Positions 57,877 through 64,000 of a DNA stretch of 64,000 nucleotides are shown piece by piece. The notes beneath the pieces are model-generated. The model saw nothing but the letters and a program-made list of their open reading frames with translations. It had not been told where the DNA came from and did no database searches. The DNA lies in NCBI GenBank assembly GCA_002964805.2, contig PUDQ02000005.1, positions 186,001 to 250,000 on the forward strand, read 5' to 3'. Both the position numbers and the translations under genes were made by a program. This stretch comes from Trametes villosa (Eukaryota > Basidiomycota > Agaricomycetes > Polyporales > Polyporaceae). Numbering within the stretch: position 1 is the first letter of the stretch; each line of letters starts with the position of its first letter.

Positions 57877-59540
57877 ATGTCCTACCACGACGCCACCCCG
57901 CCACCCGCCGCCGGGCCTTCGGGCAATAAGGCTTTCCACACTATCCTCGCCGGCCGCAAGTGCTACCGCGTGTCGAAGGACAAGAACGAAGTTGTCTGGC
58001 CGCCGAACCTGGAAGCCGCGCTGATGGAAGGTCCGACCCCGCGCCCCGGCCGGCCATCTTGAATATCCCGTTCGGTCGCTGACGCCTGCTCTTCTTGGAT
58101 AGGGCTTGAAAAGTATACCCCGGCCGAGAGCAAGTCGCCACGGGGCCTGAGCCGCTTCCCGAACCGCAACAAGTTTATCGCGCAGTATATCCTCCAGAAG
58201 ACGGGCCAGATTAGGACGGCGAAGCAGGTCGGAAGTCGCATCCAGCAGCTGAGGGACACGAGCGCGGGCAAGAACAGTGAGTCGCACCGTGTTCATCTCC
58301 CCCCACGTCGCCTGCGCCCCTCCTCGCCCGCTACCTCGTCTTCCGCCGTTCGTTTCAGCGTGTCGGCGCGGATTTGCTGACGGTGGTCGTCGATCTAGTC
58401 ATGAAAGCGATCTCGGACCGCCACTACGAGATGATGCACCCAAGCAGACAGAGCCCGAGCGAGCAAGACGCGCAGGTGCCCGCGCTCACGTTTTCCGGGA
58501 GCGCCGCGGCCCCGTCCAATCCTGCTGTCGTCCAGGTTTATATCAGCGTCCCCCCGGCATTCAACCCGTCAGGCGCTGCGACGTGGCCCGGCCAGCCCCA
58601 GTCCTCCCGCCGCACCGAGGTGAACATCGTCTCGAACAACACCTACCAATTCGTCGAGCCCCGCCTCCTGCGCACGATCAACCCACGCGTGACGTTCGCA
58701 TCGTCCTCGCCGCTCTCGCTCATCTCCCGCTGCAATGTCTACCGCGAGGCCACGATCGCACACGTCGGGACCCCTGTCACGATGAACGTTCAGGCGTTGG
58801 CGGAGGACATGGGCGCGGGAGGGTACCTCCACTTCACAGACCTCGCCCCGGAATATTGGAGCACGCTGTGCAACTGTGACGGTGCGTCTCATTCCATGCC
58901 TGTTCATCGCGCATCTGTCGGGCCGCAAGAGACTGACGATGATGATGTGGCCGTAGACCTGTCGCCGTACATCGTCGAACAGGAGATCACGAAGCAGGCG
59001 ATTGACCTGACGCAGAAGGCGGAGACGGTGATGCTCATTCAGTACCGGTTCATCCAGTCATCCCCCGGCCTTTCGCGTCCCCTCTCGCCGTTCTCGCTCG
59101 AAGCCGAGGTACGTCCTCTGCGTTCCGCCTCCGCACGCATGAGCGTCGCTGACGGCTGCTCGCGATGATCATAGTTGGACTACGACTCGGGCAGCGACAT
59201 CTTCCCGCTCTTTCCCAGCCAGATGAGCACGGGCTCGGAGAGCCCCCTCCCGAGCGATCGCAGCAGCTCGCCGTCATACACCACCCCGTCCGGGTTCTCA
59301 AGCCAGCCGCTCAGCCCCATCGGCTGGGTGGCCCAGGACCAGTGGGCTGCCTTCGGCGCCGCCGCCTCGGCACCGGCACACATGCAGCAATTTTCGACGC
59401 CGGCGTTCCTCGACGTGCAGCAACAACAGCAGCACCATCCCCACCACCAACAGCCCGTGTACCACTCTGGCCCGCACCAGGGCCACCAGCACCAGCAGCC
59501 GTCGCCGCCCGGGCAATTTCTGGGTCCACCGTCATTCTGA
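57877..59540 (+). CDS. TEA/ATTS-domain transcription factor
   Basis: Exon 1 (57877-58030) and exon 2 (58103-58276) encode the TEA DNA-binding domain (residues about 38-105: VWPPNLEAALMEG, KYTP, SRFPNRNKFIAQYI, TAKQVGSRIQQLRDT). The last exons (to 58881, 58957-59109, 59175-59540) are clear: the middle carries a beta-rich cofactor-binding region (YREATIAHVGTPVTM, VMLIQYRFI), and the C-terminus is Gln/His/Pro-rich, an activation-type tail. The start of exon 3 is uncertain: the only acceptor I find that keeps frame is TAG at 58396-58398. The family includes AbaA, Tec1 and TEAD, which bind the CATTCC/CATTCY element and control development; here that implies a role in morphogenesis or fruiting, by inference. 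The first intron uses a weak GTCCGA donor. Confidence 0.87.
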
Positions 59541-61928
59541 AACGCGCGCGGCTGACGGCGTGCATGTGCTCTCGGCGCCCCTCCTCCAATACCCTATTTA
59601 TTTTATTCGTTCTCGGCCTTCTTTGCATTGATCTGCGCGGCTTTGCTGCGCTGTATGACTACCACCTAGCCTAGATGGGACATTCGGGCTCTGCCTGTGC
59701 TCCGGTTCTGCTGCATGTACACTATTACACGTTGGCCTAAGCGCGCCGCGCTCGGCTATCCATCTATACCATCTCGCCGTTCCTGTCGAAAAACTTCTGC
59801 TGCGAGTGCGTCTGCTCGGGATCCGCCGCGCCCCTCGCCTCCGGGAGTACAAGGTTCAAAGAGCGCCGATGCACGCGCTTTTCATCTGGTGCAGAAGGCT
59901 GCCATAGATGGACTGTCAGTGATTGCGAGGCCGCCGCGTGGGCGCAGAAGGTCATGACGCCGGGCAAAGCGCGTTTGGCGCGCGGCACTTTGGAAAGGCC
60001 GGCCCCGAGGCTCTGCGGGGCGACACCCACCCTCCGTGCTTTTCGTAGTGCGCCGTGCGGCGGTACGCGCAATTCGGGACGGGACCCTGCACTCGGCCCG
60101 CATGCGGTGTGCGGCGACGTCGACGTTCTGCGTCCATGCTGCGCCGCACGGCGGGCAGGAACCGGGTGCTGCGAGCGGGCAGCAGGGTGGTTTGCTGGCC
60201 AGGGCGGCGCGGCGCTTCCCCGGCGGACGTCAGTGATTGAGTGGCATTAGTGAGTTCGCGTACAGCCGTCGCCGCACCGCGCAGGCGTCGCGCATTCAGT
60301 TCGGCCACCTCATGCCCCTGAGCGGAGTGGACTGTCGCGGTTCCCCAAGTCCGAGCCCGGCGACCCGACTGCCCACCGGATGTGCGCAGACCTGCCGTGG
60401 GCGTGTGGTGATGTAAGTGTGTCGAGCGGGCGTCCCTGGGCCCCGGCGGCCCTAGCGCTGCGCAGAGGACGATTTTGAAGACGTCGATCACGCCGGGAGA
60501 ACTCGTCCGGGGATTTTGAATCCCCTGCGCTCCCGCGTCATCTAGTGCATGATTGATTACGAACGTAGCAGGGGGTGTCCTGTTGAGTGCAGACGGACGG
60601 GTTTACAAATTCTGGCTGATCCGCCGACCAGTGCATGTACTTAGCGCTGCCAGGTGAAGTTCGTATTCGGTACTTACGCCGTGGCAAAGGCCGCTGTCAC
60701 GATCGGCAAGAGCTTGGGCGCGGGGCGGCGCGCGGAGACGTTGTGCCGCGGGGCCGCTGTCAGATCGCACGCCGCGCATCTGCAGGCCGACCATGTGGAC
60801 GTGTAGGTCCTGACGCGTACGCTTCGGTGGCTGCGTAGCACCTGCCATAATCGCATCCCCCGACCGCTCGGAGAATGAGAAGCCTGGGGCGCGCGGGAAA
60901 CTGCATTGCGCTGGACGGACGCGTTGGGCGGCCGAGGGCAGCGGCGGGCCTGCGTTTGGTAGGCGGTGGGCGGAAAGGGGCGCGCGGGCGCTGCGGCGAG
61001 GGCGGAGCCAGGGTGGTCTGAGCTATGGTCGCCACGGAGCTGTAGCCTGGGGAGTTCGCTGTCATGCATCCTAGGACGCGATGTCGTATGTTGCGTATGG
61101 TCTCATACGGCCTGGCTCGTCTGAAGTTTAGGGGCCGAGTGCTGTCGAATACTCGGGCGTTCCGGGCTTCGTCGGGACCATAGCGGACCACACGACACAG
61201 TCTTGGAAGTCGTATACGTTGGAGAGCGGATGTACTATTCGTAGGGCGAACAACGTCAGCGGGTCGATGTGGTTCGGGCCTCAGGCCGTATCTGACCGTC
61301 CGGGTGCAGATGATTGAGACAAACCGGATACCATTTGTCTGCGCAGCGAAGGTAGCATGGAGTTTCGGTGCACGAGATCAATTCGTCAAAAGCCTAGCCA
61401 GATGGAACTATGGCGCGTAGCAAACGGAACGCCTCTGCTCAACGTCAAGAGCGAGTGAGCAATAGAACTTTCGCAAACTTCCGAAGTCGCGCAAACGTTT
61501 GCGCGATGCGTGACGGTACAAATGTGACCGATGCGTGTCATGCCGCCTCCCACGTGATCGCGTCGTCATCCTCGGCGAAACGCGCTCCGAAGCGGTCGGG
61601 CAGGATGACCAGCTGAGAGCGCCGAGCGCCCGCGTCCTCGTCGTCTTCCGCATCCTCCTCGGCGCTCGCCGTCTCCCACGTCCTCCTCGCTGTCTAGAGC
61701 TCGTCGCGCACGGTCAAACCGAGCGCTGGCCACTTTTTGCTGCGAGAGAAGCCGAAGATCACCGGTTTATGCTCGAATAAGGGCACCGCTAGGCACCGCC
61801 TCAGGCTCCCCATCCGCAATTCAGTACGCTCGCCCGCCGTATCGCCAACGCACCTGAGCAAACCCCGAGTACCAGCGAAAGTTCAATAAAGCCGCCACGA
61901 CGACACTGCGGTTCATTGCGTCCAGGAA
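59541..61928. other. Gene-poor region of about 2.4 kb
   Basis: Nothing recognisable. Arg/Ala/Pro-rich frames on both strands at 59950-61200 reflect base composition. The right 400 bp hold the promoter of the IML2-like gene. Confidence 0.4.
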
Positions 61929-64000
61929 ATGTCTGCGCAAGTCGAAGAAGCCAAGCCACCCGTCCCAGAGTGGCAGGGCACCCCGCCCCCGCTCCCCAAG
62001 ACGTCCTATGCGCCAAAACAGGCACTCGATGACATTGGAGCGGTGGAATATGCGCTGCATCTCTTCCTGGGCTCGCACATGCTCGAATCGGAGGAGTACT
62101 GCCGCAAATATGACGCGAAGATGTAAGTCTGTGCCCCGCTAGAAGGTGGATGTCGCCTCACGACGTGCAGGGAACGGCTCTACGTCGCCACAGGCTTCGG
62201 CCTTATCCAGTGTGTGAAGGGGCTGATGTCGTTCGAAGACGAGGTGCGTCGACGGTCCTAGGATGTGGCTTCCCTGCCCCCTATGTGTGCTGAACAGTCC
62301 ACCCGCAGGACTTAGTCGATGCGATCGCGCACGTCCGACATGGGAACACCATCGCGAGCCAGCACAGGAAGCGAGCCGCTTCGCTGCCAACGCGGCTCGC
62401 GGGGCTCGTAGTGGGCTCCCTGAACACCTCCGGCGTCGGCTTCATCAAGAGCATGACGCCTGTAGAGCGGCACGCGGAGCTCGTGTACGCCGAGAGCCTC
62501 TTTGAGAAGGTGTGTGGCTTTCCATTTTCTGGCATCATGTTCGGAACAGTTCTTGTGTCATCTACGCTCTCCACAACACACTGGCTGTGGGAGCCGGAGA
62601 TGCAGTTTCAATACCGCTGCGGGTATAGGACCGGGGCCTGAGAACTTGGTCGCCGATGCGGCACGCAGGGGAGGTGCGGCAGAAGGATTCTGCATCGAAC
62701 TTGACGGTGCAGGATTACTCTGTGTCAGGACCTGCGTCAGCCTGTTAGACGGCTTCTGTGCCTCAAAACTAGTTTGCTGGCTGGGTTCTACATATCCTCC
62801 ATCTTACTGCCGTGTCAGCGCATGGGCGTTGTTGACCATATCGGCGTATTTGGAACGGTGGGCTGGCACCCATTTAAGCACCTCCGGTAATGAAGCGTTA
62901 TGACCGACAGATACGCGAAAAAAAATCCTTTTACGTCTTATGACTTCTCGCACCCCCTATCTTCTGGGCGGTGCAGAGAAATTTGCATCGCAAGCAGATA
63001 TTGTGAGCATGCCTCATGGAAGGCCACCGCCAATATGTTGCAGCTGGGGTCGTACACGTCCGTTTATCGGGCTCATTTCGCCTCGACTCCTGGCGGATGG
63101 CATCACATTGCTTTGAGGCGCGAAGCTAAGCATTATCTCCCCCTCACGGAGCTAGAGGCAACTTCCGATTTTGCTATGCCGTACACACTGCCGTCTGCCG
63201 TTGATTCATACCTGCACACGAGCGGTAGAAGCAGTCGGACTATCAACTCGCTCAGAAATGAATCTTGTCCTACTGCGGTTCGAAGATTGCCCCACTTAAA
63301 AAACAACAAGGCTATGTCCAGCTGCGGTGCCGCCGTAACACTTGCGTCAGTGGCTACTGCAAGCCGGCCCGAAATGACACTGTCGCCGCTGGCATATTTC
63401 GGTGGTATCATCCGTGAACCCGTCATCTGCCGCCGCTGTGGCGTTTGTGGCAGATGTCGTTGGTTTCGGAGGCACATCGTCTCTAAGAGCGTCCGGCAGC
63501 TGTCGTTCGTCCGTGGCTCTCTTGGGCGTCAAGAGCTCCCTATGTTACGCGAGTGGTTCTCTCCCGCCGTCGGGACGCTCTGTTGTGTTGCTTCTTGCGC
63601 CGAGGACACACTTGAAGACTTGCATCATGCCCGCGGTGTTCCCGGCTGTTATCGGCTATTATGTTGTGCGCCCATATCCCAAAGATCGTGCATGGGCTGC
63701 TTCCGGGTGTCCGAGCGGCCGGAGCCGCTGGGACATCCGTGCTCGCGGATCCCATCGGTGGCGTTTGAAGAGATGTGAATGGAAGGTGGTGAGGTTGCAT
63801 CAACGACCTCTACAGCTCCTTCTTCCACAACGCCTGCTGCGCCTCTCTTCACGTACCGGATATGTTGCTGACTGTTCGTCCCTCAGGCCCTGCTCGGGAT
63901 CGTATATTCTGGCGACTGGCTCGCGTTCATCAAGGAAGCGTGAGCATTCCATTCCCTCGCGCGCGAGAACTGTCCGCTTAGCCGCCGCCTGCGGCCCAGT
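61929..64000 (+). CDS. IML2: IML2/TTC39-like protein (5' part, runs off the window)
   Basis: Exons 61929-62122, 62171-62243, 62309-62509 and 63887-63939, then a fifth exon whose first base is 64000 (acceptor CAG at 63997-63999). The protein starts with a Pro-rich leader, then DIGAVEYALHLFLGSHMLESEEYC, the GFGLIQCVKGLMSFEDEDL block, GSLNTSGVGFIKSM and ALLGIVYSGDWLAFIKEA. This pattern fits the fungal Iml2/TTC39 family (tetratricopeptide-like helical proteins; yeast Iml2 is linked to clearance of inclusion bodies via lipid droplets). About 174 residues are in the window; the rest lies to the right. The other introns are 48-65 nt, but the intron between FEK and ALLG is 1377 nt (62510-63886), suggesting an insertion. 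Confidence 0.82.
62510..63886. other. Oversized intron of the IML2-like gene, probable insertion
   Basis: It has a normal donor (GTGTGTGG) and acceptor (CCTCAG) and is over 20 times the size of neighbouring introns. The inner part is less GC-rich than the flanks. A 292-codon open frame on the + strand (62900-63778) and several on the minus strand have no recognisable domain. I could not find clear terminal inverted repeats or target-site duplications by eye. Candidates are a degenerate mobile element or a nested gene. Confidence 0.55.

Overview
This is a window from a basidiomycete nuclear genome, most likely an Agaricomycete and possibly a polypore. The genus cannot be read from the sequence. 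The evidence is GT-AG introns of roughly 50-70 nt in almost every gene, GC-rich coding sequence, family members typical of mushrooms (DUF6533-like membrane proteins, lineage-expanded F-box proteins, a TEA-domain regulator, a GPI-anchored GH13 amylase), and dense packing of short intergenic spacers with a few long gene-poor tracts. I rebuilt exon structures by hand from splice signals, reading frame and family conservation. Summed exon lengths are divisible by three for almost every gene where exons are listed.

Left part (0-15 kb): a secreted flavin amine oxidase (+), a SIT4/PP6-type phosphatase (-), an alpha/beta-hydrolase lacking its nucleophile (+), a divergently transcribed pair of Hsp20 genes sharing a promoter with heat-shock elements, an F-box protein (-), a DUF6533-like membrane protein (-) and a GPI-anchored alpha-amylase (-). 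Middle (15-30 kb): about 11 kb of very GC-rich, CpG-rich DNA with one credible small gene (23.0 kb), then a second, nearly identical and apparently intact amylase inside a direct ~3.5 kb segmental duplication that also carries exon 1 of the DUF6533-like gene. Next (30-41 kb): three F-box paralogs on the + strand. The first is a duplicate of the F-box locus at 7.6-9.5 kb, lies in the opposite orientation, and is followed by a broken chimeric Hsp20 remnant. The second carries a frameshift. A REX1-type RNA exonuclease sits between the first and second.

Right part (41-64 kb): a 937-aa Ser/Pro-rich coiled-coil protein, a small secreted double-psi beta-barrel protein (-), an RNF216-like RBR ubiquitin ligase, a TDT/SLAC1-type anion transporter with micro-exons, a TEA/ATTS transcription factor, and the 5' part of an IML2/TTC39-like gene whose fourth intron is about 1.4 kb because it seems to contain an insertion. 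Long gene-poor intervals separate these genes.

I see no CRISPR, viral gene, rRNA or recognisable transposase/reverse transcriptase. The most interesting structure is the history of local duplication: the amylase segment with alternating identical and diverged patches, and the inverted F-box/Hsp20 duplication with a recombinant junction.
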